Notes under the pieces: generated by a model
Databases searched by the model: none
What the model saw: only the letters and a program-made list of their open reading frames with translations
Told to the model about the DNA's origin: nothing
Translations under genes and position numbers: made by a program
Source of the DNA: Numida meleagris
Taxonomy: Eukaryota > Chordata > Aves > Galliformes > Numididae
Length of the DNA stretch: 64,000 bases
Reading direction: 5' to 3'
Assembly: GCF_002078875.1 (NCBI RefSeq)
Contig: NC_034409.1
Coordinates: 108,680,898 to 108,744,897 of the forward strand
In this document: one piece after another, positions 35,270-46,170 of the stretch
Layout: each line of letters opens with the position of its first letter
How positions within the stretch are numbered: the first letter of the stretch is position 1

Positions 35270-37284
35270 GAAATCAGTAAGAAATCGGAGAAAGGTGGCA
35301 AGAGGCCTTTGTGGATGAGCAAGGAACTCATGGATAAACTAAAACAAAAGATGAAGGTCCATGAGATGTGGAAAAAGGACCTGTCCACCTGGGAAGAATA
35401 TAGGAATGTTGTCAGGACCTGTAGGGATGCAACAAGGAAGGCTAAGGCCCTCTTGGAGTTAAACTTTGAAAAGGAGCTAAAGGATAACAAGAAAGGTTTT
35501 TTTTAAGTATGTCAACAGTAAAAGGAAGACTAGGGAAAAAGTGGGTCCCCTACTAAATGAAGTGGGTACCTTGGTAACAGGGGACACTGAGAAGGCAGAG
35601 ATTCTGAATGCCTTCTTTGATTCAGTCTTTATTGCTAAGATTAGCCCTCAGGAATCCCAGACCTAGAGGTAAATGAGAGAGGCTGGGTAAAAGAAGACTT
35701 TCCATTGGTTGAGGTGAATCTGGTCAGAGAGCATCTAGCCAAAATCAATGCACACAAATCCATGGTCCCCAATGGGATGTACCCATGTGTGCTGAGAGAA
35801 CTGGCAGAGGTGATTGCTGAACTGCTCTCATCTTTGAAAGGTCCTGGCAAATGGGAAAGGTGCCTGATGATTGGAGGATAGCCAATGTCACTCCAGTCTT
35901 CTAAAGGGGCAAGACAGAGGATCCGGGAAACCACAGGCCAGTCAGCCTTATCTCTGTCCCCAGAAAGATGAGGGAACAACTTATTCTGGATGCCATCTCC
36001 AAGCAATTGGAAGAGAAGAAGCTACCAGGAGTAGACAACATGGATTCACCAAGGGGAAATCATGCTTGATCAACCTGATAGCCTTCAATGATGTTATCAC
36101 TGGCTGTGTAGATGGGGGGAGAGCTGTGGATGTTGTGTACCTTGACTTCAGCAAGGCATTTGACACTGTCTCCCACAATGTCATTGTTAGGAAACTTAGA
36201 AAATGTGGGATAGATGAATGGATGGTGAGGTGGATTGACAACTGGCTGACTGACAGAGCTCAGAGGGTTGTCATCAGCTGTGCAGAGTCTGGTTGGAGGC
36301 CTGTAACTAGCAGTGTTCCCCAGGGGTCGGTTCTGGGTCTGGTCTTGTTCATCATCCTCATCAATGACCTGGATGAAGGGATAGAGTCCACCCTCAGCAA
36401 GTTTGCTGGTGATACAAAGCCGGGAGTATTGGCTGACACATCTGAAGGCTGTGCTACCATTCAACAAGACCTGAACAGACTGGAGAGTTTGGCAAGGAGG
36501 AACTGATGAGGTTTAACAAAAGCAAGTGTAGAGTCTGGCACCTGGGAAGGAATAACCGCATGCATCAGTACAGGCTAGGGGATGACCTGCTGGAGAGGAG
36601 CTCTGCGGAGAAGGACCTGGGGGTCCCGTTGGGTAACAGGTTGGCCATGAGTCTGCAGCATGCCCTTGTGTGGCCAAGAAAGGCAATGGTATCCTGGGAC
36701 GCATTAAAAAGATCTTGGCCAGCAGGTCGAGAGAGGTGATCCTCCCCCTCTACTCTTCTCTGGGGAGGCCACGTTTAGACCACTGTGTCTAATTCTGGAT
36801 TCTCCAGTTCAGAAAGACGGGGATCTCCTAGAAGGAGTCCATCAGAGGGCCACAAAGATGATTAAGGGCCTGGAGCAACTCCCGTATGAGGAAAGACTGA
36901 GTAACCTGGGTCTATTCTGCCTGGGGAAAAGAAGACTGAGAGGGGATCTGATAAATGTTTATAAATATCTAAAGGGAGGTGGGAGGCAAATGGATGAGGC
37001 CAGGTTTTTCTCGATGATGCATAGCAATAGGACAAGGAGTAATGGCCTAAAACTTGAACATAGGGAGTTCCGTACTAACACACAGAAAAACTTTAGAGTA
37101 AGGCTGACGGAGCACTGGAACAGGCTGCCCAGAGAGGTTGTTGTCACCTTCTATGGAGATATTCAAGACCTGTCTGGACGCCTACCTGTGTGACCTATTG
37201 TAGGGTACCTGCTTTAGCAGGGGGGTTGTACTTGACGCCTCTCTTGAGGTCCGTTCAAACCCCTGTGATTCTGGGATTCTGTGC
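35270..37284 (+). mobile_element. CR1 LINE with degraded reverse transcriptase, about 2.0 kb
   Basis: Largest element of the window. It is 5'-truncated: it starts in the linker between endonuclease and reverse transcriptase (about 35270) and runs to a 3' tail ending ccctgtgattctgggattctgtg. Conserved CR1 blocks occur in order: [16 protein letters not shown] near 35455-35500, the RT core at about 36040-36440, the QYRLGDDLLE block near 36565, the YEERLSNLGLF block near 36885, and HWNRLPREVV near 37110. The coding frame is broken several times. Its 3' end touches a minus-strand CR1. Confidence 0.95.
35290..37193 (+). pseudogene. CR1 ORF2 (endonuclease/reverse transcriptase) remnant
   Basis: ORF2 of CR1 normally copies the element's RNA at a nicked target. 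Here only the part downstream of the endonuclease remains. One open segment ends at an eight-T run near 35496-35503, where the frame shifts. The RT core is open from about 35871 to 36506 and shows motif A (YLDFSKAFDTVSHN), motif B (SVPQGSVLG) and motif C. Motif C reads FAGD at 36402-36413, where the CR1/RT pattern is FADD, so a catalytic aspartate is lost through a one-base change. A one-base deletion shifts the frame at about 36503, with TGA at 36504 and the next block starting at 36506. A further shift and stops follow between 36700 and 36860. The C-terminal block 36858-37193 is open again. Clearly inactive. Confidence 0.93.
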
Positions 37285-37685
37285 CCACTAACCATGTCCC
37301 TCTGTGCCACATCTCCACTGTTCTCAAACACCTCCATGGATGGTGACTCTACCACCTCCCTGGGCAGCCTGTGCCAGTGCCTCACCACTCTTCTGGAGAA
37401 GAAATTGTTCCTAATAGCCAATCTCAACGTCCCCTCATGCAACTTGAGGCCATTACCTCTTGTCTTATCACTGTTACCTGAAGGAAGAGGCCGACCGCCA
37501 CCTCATTACCACCTCCTTCCAGGATATTGTAGAGAGTGACAGGGTCTCCCCTGAGCCTCCTCTTCAGACTGAACAATCCCAGTTCCCTCTGCCACTCCCC
37601 ATAAGACGTGCTCCAAACCCTTCAGAGCTCTGTTGACCTTCTCTGAATACACTCCAGGGCCTCAGTATCTTTTTTGTGAGGAGAT
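37283..37685 (-). mobile_element. CR1 LINE, minus strand, 3' tail missing at the junction
   Basis: Begins abruptly with cccactaaccatgtccctctg, the reverse of the gacatggttagtggg block, so the last 70 or so bases of the CR1 3' end are absent where it meets the + strand element. It then runs through the 3' UTR (cctccctgggcagcctgtgccagtgcctcacc) into the ORF2 end (agactgaacaatcccagttccc) to about 37685. It also includes aacttgaggccattacctcttgtc. The element is truncated at its own 5' end. Confidence 0.92.
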
Positions 37686-38300
37686 AGTACTGCAGGGATG
37701 ACAGCAATTTCCAGGGACAAGCAGGCCCCAGCAGCTGTCGCTGAGGAACTGCACAGACCTGAGAGCTCTCTAATGTTTTTTCAGCTCCCTTCCTTTTGTC
37801 TTGGAGCCCTTTTTTGACTTGGCATTAATCATCATGAAAAAAAAGGAACAACAAAACTCTGTCTGGACCTTTATTTCCATTTGCACACAGCCAGCAGAGT
37901 TGCTCAGTGCCTGGTATCTGGTTTTTTTGGTGAACTCCTAGTGAGTCACCAGGAATACATGCTGCAATGCTCTGAAAGCATTTTAGCCATGTGCTGACCT
38001 GCTCTAGCCCTGCATAGCTAGTGGGGTCTCACGGGATACATCAAATGAGTCCACAGTCATGGAGTCAACAGCACAAGGTTAGCTAGGAGGGGCCACAACT
38101 TGGCATAACTTCTGGTCTGGTGTTCTGTGAGTGATAGCAGCTGGCTGGGGACCAAGTGGCTTTATATTGCGTGTGCAAAGGTAGAGACTGTGAGCAGAAG
38201 AACAAAGATCCTGAACATGTGCATGTGGAGAGAGCCAGGAGGAGGAGGGTGTGTGTGCATGGGGAGGAGTTATTTCTAGGTGAGAAAAGACTTCATAACA
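37686..38300. other. Unique non-coding sequence
   Basis: No gene or repeat family recognised between two minus-strand CR1 pieces. A purine-rich patch with GGAGGAG and GTGTGTG words lies near 38235-38270. Confidence 0.4.
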
Positions 38301-38360
38301 ATAGAATCATAGAATGGCTTTGATTGGAAGGGGCGTCGAAGATCATCTAGTTCCATCCAT
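38301..38360 (-). mobile_element. CR1 3' tail remnant, minus strand
   Basis: Reversed tail: atagaatcatagaatggctttgattggaagggg, then gatcatctagttcc. Similarity ends after about 60 bp, so this is an extremely 5'-truncated or eroded copy. Confidence 0.82.
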
Positions 38361-39668
38361 GGCTATATATTTATTTACATGTGGATCTATAGAAGAAGAG
38401 AGAGACCAGCTTGTTCACTAGAACTGACAGAAAAGTTTTGAGATTTTGATTTCAACAGTTTTTTTCTGAAGATACCTCACTACTTCTTAACCAGTTTGCA
38501 GAGTAACTAAATCATTTCTTTTCCAAGGTAGCACTTTGAGAAAAGCCCTTCTGTGAATTTTTATGGTATTTTTCTACTAGCTGTGGTATTCACAGATGTT
38601 AAGGGAGGTGGAATTGAGCAGACCCTCTAAATCCATAATCACTGTATGCAGTTACATTAGTGAATGTCACCATTGATAAGTACTGTATGTTATGTAACCA
38701 ATCAAGCATTACCCAAACACAGAGCATTTTTATATGACCCATCAGAGCTATAAGGAGACATTTTGGTGCCGGGAGTATGTCCTCCACTCTTCACTCCAGC
38801 CAACACTTTTCCAACTTGAAATCCCCTTCTGGCCACCGCTGCTGCCTACGGGTCCTAACCTTGGGCTGCAACCACAGTGACAAGAGATGGTACAAATTCT
38901 TTTTACATGTACATATTGTATGGCAGAAAACATCTGAAGCATATTCCAAAGATGAACAATCAGCTTCTTCCACTGAAGTCAAGGGGGGATTTGCCAACAG
39001 CTGTACAAGAATCAGGCTCAAACCTGATCTGTCAAAGAGACATATGAATAAAAAATGCAACAGACATTGCTGCTAAAGACAGATAATTGCTAATTCCCAC
39101 AGATCTCTCTTGGTAGTTTAAAATAAGGCTTCCTGCATTAAGACTACACTTTTCAAAACAAGAAAATTAAAAAAAAATTGTTCCTTCTGAGTGTTGTTTC
39201 AATTACATTTCCATGAGTGTACATACTTTTGATGTGTGAAAGTCCCCACTAGATTCAAATTACTTTGGTTTGGACACCATTGATGAGGCATACACTGAAC
39301 AGTGGCAGTGGGATTAGACCTCTCATATTTACATCTGAGGGACCAGAGGAAATGAGTCAGCAAATTGGCAAGGTCCCGTCTGATTGCAAAACTGCTGAGC
39401 ATTGTCAGTCCTTCTGATTCAGTACCTATCCTCATGCCTTGCAGCTCTAGATCAGTCTGCTAAACAGTCGTCGTTTCAGGATCGTGAATAAGCAGGTATT
39501 TTGTATTATGTATGCTATTCCAACACGGTCCATGTATACATTTTAGGGACTGTCTGTTGATCATTATTAAGAATACTTATTACTCCAGTGATCAAATCAG
39601 CTGCTACCCAGCAGCATTGAATTTAGGTAATAGGTTGATGATACTTGTGCTTTTTGAGTTAAAAAAAA
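38361..39668. other. Unique non-coding sequence
   Basis: No repeat family recognised. A CCAAT-like box near 38698 and an ATTTTTATATG segment near 38730 are too weak to call a promoter. No coding exon supported. Confidence 0.4.
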
Positions 39669-39895
39669 CCTACGTTAGGAAGTACTACTTTTCTGAGAGA
39701 GTGGTCAGGCACTGGAATGGGCTGCCCAGAAGGGTGGTGGAGTCACCGTCCCTGGAGATGTTCAAGAAACATTTAGACATTGTGTTGAAATACATGGTTT
39801 AGTGGGGTTATATAGGTAGTAGGTGGACGGTTGGACTGGATGATCTTGTATGTCTTTTCCAACCTTGCTAATTCTATGATTCTATTATTCTATGA
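39669..39895 (+). mobile_element. CR1 LINE 3' fragment, about 225 bp
   Basis: Starts at cctacgttaggaagtactac, the conserved segment just upstream of the HWNxLP block, and continues gtggtcaggcactggaatgggctgcc to the tail aattctatgattctattattctatg at 39868-39895. The frame reads [20 protein letters not shown] before leaving the coding part. Preceded by an A run at 39661-39668. Well preserved, 5'-truncated. Confidence 0.95.
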
Positions 39896-39989
39896 AAATA
39901 GACACTGCAAAGATTGTTCTGGCCACAGGGAAGCTTCTGAAGGAAATCAGAAGGTAACTTGTTTTGAGATAAGAATTCTTTTTTTGTTG

Positions 39990-40026
39990 GTTTTGTTTGT
40001 TTGTTTGTTTGCTTGCTTGCTTCTTG
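39990..40026 (+). repeat. TTTG/CTTG tetranucleotide repeat
   Basis: Starts as TTGTTGG, passes into four TTTG units and then three CTTG units. Imperfect microsatellite. Confidence 0.9.
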
Positions 40027-40159
40027 TCTTCATGCTCACCTTTAAAGTTCTTCATCTGCTATGGGCAGCAAGTGTGAACCATGTCTGAAAAACTAAAATG
40101 CTAATGTGGAAATAATGCCTGTTCTCACAGACAACGTAACGAGCAGAAATACGAACATG

Positions 40160-40200
40160 AATCATAGAATCATAGAATTAGCTAGGTTGGAAAAGACCTA
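40160..40200 (-). mobile_element. CR1 3' tail remnant, minus strand
   Basis: aatcatagaatcatagaattagctaggttggaaaagacc is the reversed tail and terminal bases of CR1. Similarity is lost immediately downstream, where the word ACAAGACCTG is repeated at about 40204 and 40226. Confidence 0.85.
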
Positions 40201-41329
40201 CAACAAGACCTGAAAAAGACCAACTACAAGACCTGCCCTGGCTCTGAGGGAGTTAAGAATTTGTGCACAAAGAAGCAAAAAGAGCTGCTTAAAATTTGAT
40301 TTCCAGTGCAAGTCATCCTTTACCATATGGTAAGGTATTTATCCCAACTACATGTTGTTCAGTAAATCACAAGGTTTTGCAGGGGGCGGGGTGGAAGGAA
40401 GGAGATTGCTGTTTTCATTTTCAAGTTCTGTACTGCAAACTGTCTCTGTAAATTGTTGTCATTGCAATGGCTGTGAATCTGCCTGCTCTGTAAGTCTGAT
40501 TGGAAGAAGTCACCAGAAGCACTGCCCTTTTTCCTTTTCCTCACCACACCTTTGCTGTGCAGATGGCAAATGCAGTCATCCTTCAAACCTGAGCTGGACA
40601 ACGTTGCCCTGACTGAACTGCAAGCAAACAAGACCTATCAAACCAGGCTCAGGAAAGAAAGACACACAGATGATACTAGTATTTTCAACTTCATTGCGTC
40701 TTGCAGTGGTGAAGAGCAAGTTTGCCTTGTAACAGGCAAGTCAAGTTGCCAGAAAGGCAAATATCCAAAACACACCCACTGGCCACCTCTGTGGGGTTTT
40801 ATGTTGTTGTTTGTCATTTATTTTTGGGGCTGGTACTAATTTTCAGTTCTTCATCCTTTGACTCATAGAAATTCTTCCTCTTCAAAAAGGATGTATCTCC
40901 CTGATGACCGTGGAAAAAATGTGGCATGCAATTCAATCCTTTCCTGATAGCACCGGAGACAAGGAGAGGGCAAGTTAGAACACCATGATGAGGAAGTTCT
41001 GTCATTTCCAGAAGGAAGCATGAATCACTGTGCAGAGCATTTTTGGGAGCCTGAATCAGAGCTGTCGAGGAAGTCAGTTCTTGGACAGTTTAATGTTTAG
41101 TTTAACTATGACTTTACCAGGGAGATGTGTGCCTCTCCCTGTGGCCAGTGGGTACAGCGAGATCAGGTTATCTGGCAAGAGGAGTGCCAAGGAAACAGCT
41201 TTTAAATGTTTCAGGCAAAATGAGAAGTACCCTGGAAAATCTATCCTTAAATGTCATTGCAAAGCAGTCCCATGAAGCAGATTTAAGGGAGAAATATTTT
41301 CTCACACTTTTCCCAAGCACAATGCAGGC
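40201..41329. other. Unique non-coding sequence
   Basis: No repeat family and no coding exon supported. Open frames of 80-95 codons overlap on both strands without motifs. Confidence 0.4.
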
Positions 41330-41600
41330 AGTGGGAGGGACCTGCGGGTGGCCATAAGGAGCCTGCAAGGGGAGGGCCGTGCAGCGAGCGAAGCTGGGCT
41401 CTTTCCCAAAAGGTCTGGAATTAGCGCGCTAGTGGAGAGATGGCTTCATTAGTCATGGCACAGACCTGCTAAGTTAAGCTCTCTGCAGAAAGAGGAGTTA
41501 TGTGCTAGCTGCCAGCGGGCTGCAGGACAAATTTGTGCTGCTGTTTTTAATTGCCCGTTGTACCCTACAAGGATCACAATTTGATTAATGTAGTTCCCCC
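41330..41600. promoter_or_regulatory. Candidate regulatory element, CpG and homeobox-motif rich
   Basis: A GC-richer patch with several CpGs (gccgtgcagcgagcgaag, the perfect palindrome TAGCGCGCTA at 41422-41431) is followed by a run of TAAT-core words: CATTAGTCAT near 41446, TTTTAATTGCCCG near 41546 and TTTGATTAATG near 41580. Such clustering is typical of developmental enhancers, but I have no conservation data and no specific family of element to name. Confidence 0.25.
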
Positions 41601-44140
41601 CCACACACACGCCCTCATACACACATGCCGTATTGCGGGAAGCAGGATTAGACCGGAGCATCTTCCCCAGCTCTTTTGCCTCTCCACTTTCCATTCTCCC
41701 CCACAGGAAAGATGAAGACTTATTGGCAACATGCTGTACATCTGTGAAAGGTCCTCGGCTCAGGAACTCGGCCTGCTTGTGTTCTACCACAGGTCTGTGG
41801 GGCTGTCCATATGGGAGCACACAGCCTTCTCTCCTCAGGGGTAGTTTAGTAGAGTGGGGGGAGAAGGAAATCTGTGTGATTGTATGTGACGATCTGCAGA
41901 TGGTTTGTCTGTGTCTCCGGGAGCACATGTAGATGACTGAGGTTGAGCAGAGGGCTATTAAGGTATTTAATGTACAGACGAATACACAAGCACCCAAAGC
42001 ATAGTACTGGAGGGTGGTGTGTACGGCCTGTACACTTAAATTATTAAAAGCCATCCTTCATCCTTGCCCTTTGCACTCTGTTGCACAGGGACTTAGTCTT
42101 TCTGGCTTTGTGGATAAGGAAGGGCTGAATATCAGGGAGAGGCGGAGTTCCTATAGGATGTGAGAGGAGAATGGGATACATGGAGCGTGCCTACGCATCC
42201 CTCAAAGACGTCACTCTCTCTGGAAGCCAAAAGGTAAGGGAGTGGGTTTGCTGACTATGACACATGGTGGGAGGAGATCCGAGACACAAAGGAGTCATGG
42301 GTGTGAACCAGGAAATGAGCCCGTGCCCACCCAGCTTTTTTGTTTGCTTGAGGAGGATGTAAAATATGCTTACACCACTCACGCTCCAGCTCTGAGCACT
42401 AACTGTTAACAATAAAAGGTCACCAGAAAACAATCGCTGGGAACCAGAATTACAAAAGGGGCCTGGGTAATGCGATCACTCCTTCACAGGAGAATATCAT
42501 CCTGTTGGGAGTGGGCTATAGGGGCGAACCTCGGGATGACTCTCCGGGGTGGGCAAGGAAGGGAGGTGTGCATCTGTGTCAGTCAGCTTCCCCCCAAGCT
42601 CCCACACATCAGTGGACATGCACAGGCCAGGCAGTCACTTTCTAGCTCATGTTGCCCTTATTTTAGGGAGTTTAAATATATGGTAACATACTCCTCTTTT
42701 TTTCCTATTATCCTTTGAGGGAAATGTTGGCTTTGACTTGCTTTCCTGCAGCAGAACTGGAATGACCACCTCCATCTTAGAGGGGTGAGTGATGGGGAAG
42801 TCTGCTAGTGCAACCCAAGGGACCAGGAGGGAGGTACCTCTCAGATAGCTTACTCCCTCCCAAAATACATCCATAGTTCAGTCAAGGGTGTGAATACTGC
42901 TCAGGAAGAAATTTCTGAGCTAGCATTACACTGAACTATGTGAGCACCACTAATAGTGGCAAGGGCTGAAAAATCCAGCCAGCACGCTAAGTACTTAGGC
43001 AACCCACCCCAGCCCTGCCCTGTTTATGGCTTTTTGGTTAACACTGCTGAGCCAAACCAGCGTAAAGCGGCCTTGCGTATGCCTGCGTATCTGCTTAGCC
43101 AGCCACGGGCTGCTCTGGACATCTCATTACTTAAACCTTCCGGATCAAGCAAAATTAAAGGATGTCTGGACTGATGAGAGATGCTTCCAGGCCTTGTGCA
43201 CAATGAGGAACAGCCTGACTGTCGGATAGGGGCTGACTACAAGCCAGTCAGCAGCAGGTATAGCTACAAAAATGGGATAGATACATGTGAAAAGCAGTCA
43301 TTATGAGAAAGTGCACAACTGTTTTCCCTTCCTCTAGTAACTGTACATGCCTAGTCTGCAGGTGCAATTTTGAAGTTGTTCTCTTTAGTGATGGGGTCCG
43401 AGTCTGTAAAAACACCACTGCCGAAAACCAGTTTGCCCAAAACTGCTTGAAAGTGTAGAAACACAGTGGAGAGGATGTAATGCTCTGCAAAGAAGGGAAC
43501 AGGTGACCAAGTAGCTCTTCTGTAGATGTTCAGAACAGATAAGATTCTCAAGAATGCCTCAGAATTTGCATGCAGCATAGCTAGACAGAGGAATAAGCTC
43601 TCAAGAAACTGAAGGGCACTGTGAGAGAGGTCATATGAGTTATGTGAGGAGAACTTGCTGAATTCTCAATCTCTCCCACGTGAAGTTCCCTCACGTGATA
43701 GTTTTTTCTGTATAGGCAAGGACAGCTCAATGAATGCCATGGTGCATCATCCTGTCCTCTGTGGCTCTGAGTCCTAGCAGCAAAAAGGGGAAGATAAATG
43801 GACTGGTTGAGATGAAAGCAAGATTAGTGTGGGGACAGGTTTTTACTGAAGCACCGTAACTGTAAGAAGTAGAAGCCAGATGCCTATAGCTCCTTTTGAG
43901 GGTGTGCCTCATATGTGCTAGAAGCTGCTGAAGCATGTCTGTGCATCATACAGGCACTATATACAGGTCATGAAGTCTGAGGGCTGTGATGTGCCCACTA
44001 GTAGTGCTAGAAAAGAAAATCAGGAGATGCCAGACACTAGGTGACACTGATATTTTGTCTCTCCACAAATCCAACCCCATTGGGTTTAGTTTCATCATAG
44101 CTTAAAAGGAAGATACAGACCATCTGGGGATGGTCCAGAG
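41601..44140. other. Unique non-coding sequence
   Basis: A 201-codon frame on the minus strand (41449-42054) crosses the start of this interval. It lacks family motifs, and about that length is expected by chance roughly once in two such windows. No repeat family recognised. A short CA-rich patch lies at 41597-41625. Confidence 0.4.
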
Positions 44141-44147
44141 CATTGTA

Positions 44148-44189
44148 GCAATTACCACAGCTATACGGCAATTACCACAGTTACCACAG
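44148..44189 (+). repeat. Short imperfect direct repeats of GCAATTACCACAG
   Basis: GCAATTACCACAG occurs at 44148-44160 and 44168-44180, followed directly by a partial copy TTACCACAG at 44181-44189. Spacing is 20 then 13 bp. Local duplication; no known family. Confidence 0.7.
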
Positions 44190-44254
44190 CAAACTCCCTG
44201 TAAGGGTAAGACTGGAAATATTGTATTTAATTTCTGTAATGAAAAAAAAAGATG

Positions 44255-44515
44255 GAGGAGATAATAAGAATGCCTTTAAATATCTAAAGGCTTACTGCAA
44301 ATACCAGAAGAATACATCTGTGCTCAGTCTGTGGTGAGCTGGAGAGGTAGGAAGAGACTTAAATTGAAATACAGAAGATTCTTGCTAGACCAAGGGAAAA
44401 CAAATGAAAAAAAAACAACTTTCATTACAATAAGATTGTGAAGCCCTGTAATAGATTGTCAGGAGAAACTCTGGAGTCTTCTGCACTAGATGCCTTTAAG
44501 AGTAGGAAAACAAAA
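44255..44515 (+). mobile_element. Probable ancient CR1 fragment
   Basis: The order of words parallels the ORF2 end and 3' UTR of CR1: taagaatgcctttaaatatc (as in the YLK block), then gattgtgaagccctgtaatagattgtcag, then ctctggagtcttctgcac and gatgcctttaag, which match the gtgaagcactggaacaggttgcc ... gaggcattcaag sequence with many changes. No terminal tail is recognised. Divergence is much higher than in the neighbouring copies, so a chance or different-LINE explanation remains possible. Confidence 0.5.
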
Positions 44516-45507
44516 GCCAGGAAGGACAAGGATGTAGCTGATGCCACCACAGATAGTCCTCTGAATTCCTTCTGTGTAGTACATAACTACTACAGTGAAC
44601 AAGAGAGAAAATCTATTTTCCAAGTTGTTGTTCATTCATTTCCATTTCTGCCTGCATTGCTTTTCGTTCCAACGACATCAACATGCACAAAGTCATTCCT
44701 CTGTTAACATATAACTGTGTAATACTACCTGTAGAATGGATCTTCTGAAAACAGAGGATGTGAAAATTTTGTATTTTTATTTTGATGACCAAGTCCTGAA
44801 GTCTCATAGAGCAGCTCTGATTTTGTTCATTTCTTTTTAGTAAATAGAACAGCTAACGTTTTCTGTAAAATAGAGCTTCCATTATTGAAAAAAAAAATCA
44901 CTTTACAGCACTCAATGTTCAGTCTATAAAGTTTAAAATCTGTATGAGTTTTACATTTCAGAAAGTTTACTTTTTGGAGAACTATAAAGATGAGTCTTAA
45001 TGCCCGGATTTCCGAATTAATAAAAACACTCAAGTGTCTTTGTCAACAGGGTGGTGAAACTAAAGCCAAAATGCCACTAAACAAAAGATAAAATCTTTGA
45101 TGAAATTCCCTAGCCTTTACTGGCATTTGGTAGGAGTGCTGCCTCTGCATATAGAGGTAGGAGCATAAAGTGGGTCCTGCCACCATTTCTTACCTACGGA
45201 TACACCAAGTGAAACAGGCTTTAAATAGGCCAGTTAAAGAGAGGACAGTATTTCCTAAGTGCACTGGGGTTTTTAGCACATACTTTTGATGAGAAGATCT
45301 TTGGGTAGGGTAGATATTGTTAAATTTATATATTTATGGTTGAAGTTCAGCTTCTGTCCTAGGTCCTACCTTCTTCTCCTTGCTACTGTGCTTTTAGCTG
45401 CTCAGAACTTTTGGAAGCAATTCTATTTGTGACTAAATATGTCACATTAGCTGTTATAGCACAAGTGATTAGAGTTAAGAAGAACCCATGCTAGATTTAA
45501 TAAACTT

Positions 45508-45526
45508 TTATTATTATTATTATTAT
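45508..45526 (+). repeat. (TTA)n microsatellite
   Basis: About six uninterrupted TTA units in AT-rich sequence. Confidence 0.92.
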
Positions 45527-46155
45527 GTAAATAGCCTTTTGCTCTAATTTAAAATACAGCACGAGCATAGCTCAGAACTAACAAACTAGACACCCTAGAG
45601 GAATTAGGCCTCAAGCAACAGCTGGATCTCTCAGGGTCCACTGCCCACATCACCTTATAAGTGCTCAAGGTCTGCAGTTGCAATAGAGATCTCAAGTGAG
45701 TAATCTTAGACTGGAAGAAAAATCAGTTCAGATTGTTAAAAATATTGATGTTCTAGAAAGTACTAATGTGACTGTGGATTTGAAATCTCAGACTTCCTTA
45801 TCCCAGAGGAGCACATGCATGTGTGTACCCTGCTAGCCTCCTGGGTTTTGTCTAAGGGAACTATGCCCCATTCTGAGGGTGTTTGTAGACCCTGCAGTCT
45901 TGGATATCTTCATGTCACTCAGGGGACAAATAAGTTGAAGCATGATGATGAACCATAGTTTGAAGTCATCTTGAGGGGACAGATATTCCAGTTTGGCTTT
46001 TCAACTACTCTTTTTCCTTTCATGAGTAGGTGGTATGGTGTATGCTCACCAAAAAAAAGCCCTGGCATTCATGCACTGTGATTGAAGGAATGACATTTCA
46101 GTACCTGCAGAGCTGGACTTTCTGGAAAGGGCAGGAATTCCACACACACCAGAAA

Positions 46156-46170
46156 CAGCAGCAGCAGCAG
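46156..46170 (+). repeat. (CAG)5
   Basis: Five CAG units after CACACACACC. Short trinucleotide run, non-coding as far as I can see. Confidence 0.92.

Noticed and set aside
38690..38745. CCAAT-like plus TATA-like pair
   Set aside because: The TATA match (TTTTTATATG) is weak and nothing downstream resembles an exon.
41449..42054. 201-codon open frame on the minus strand
   Set aside because: No domain or motif. With roughly 6000 stops expected over six frames of 64 kb, about 0.4 frames of this length are expected by chance. Composition is mixed and the frame overlaps open frames on the other strand.
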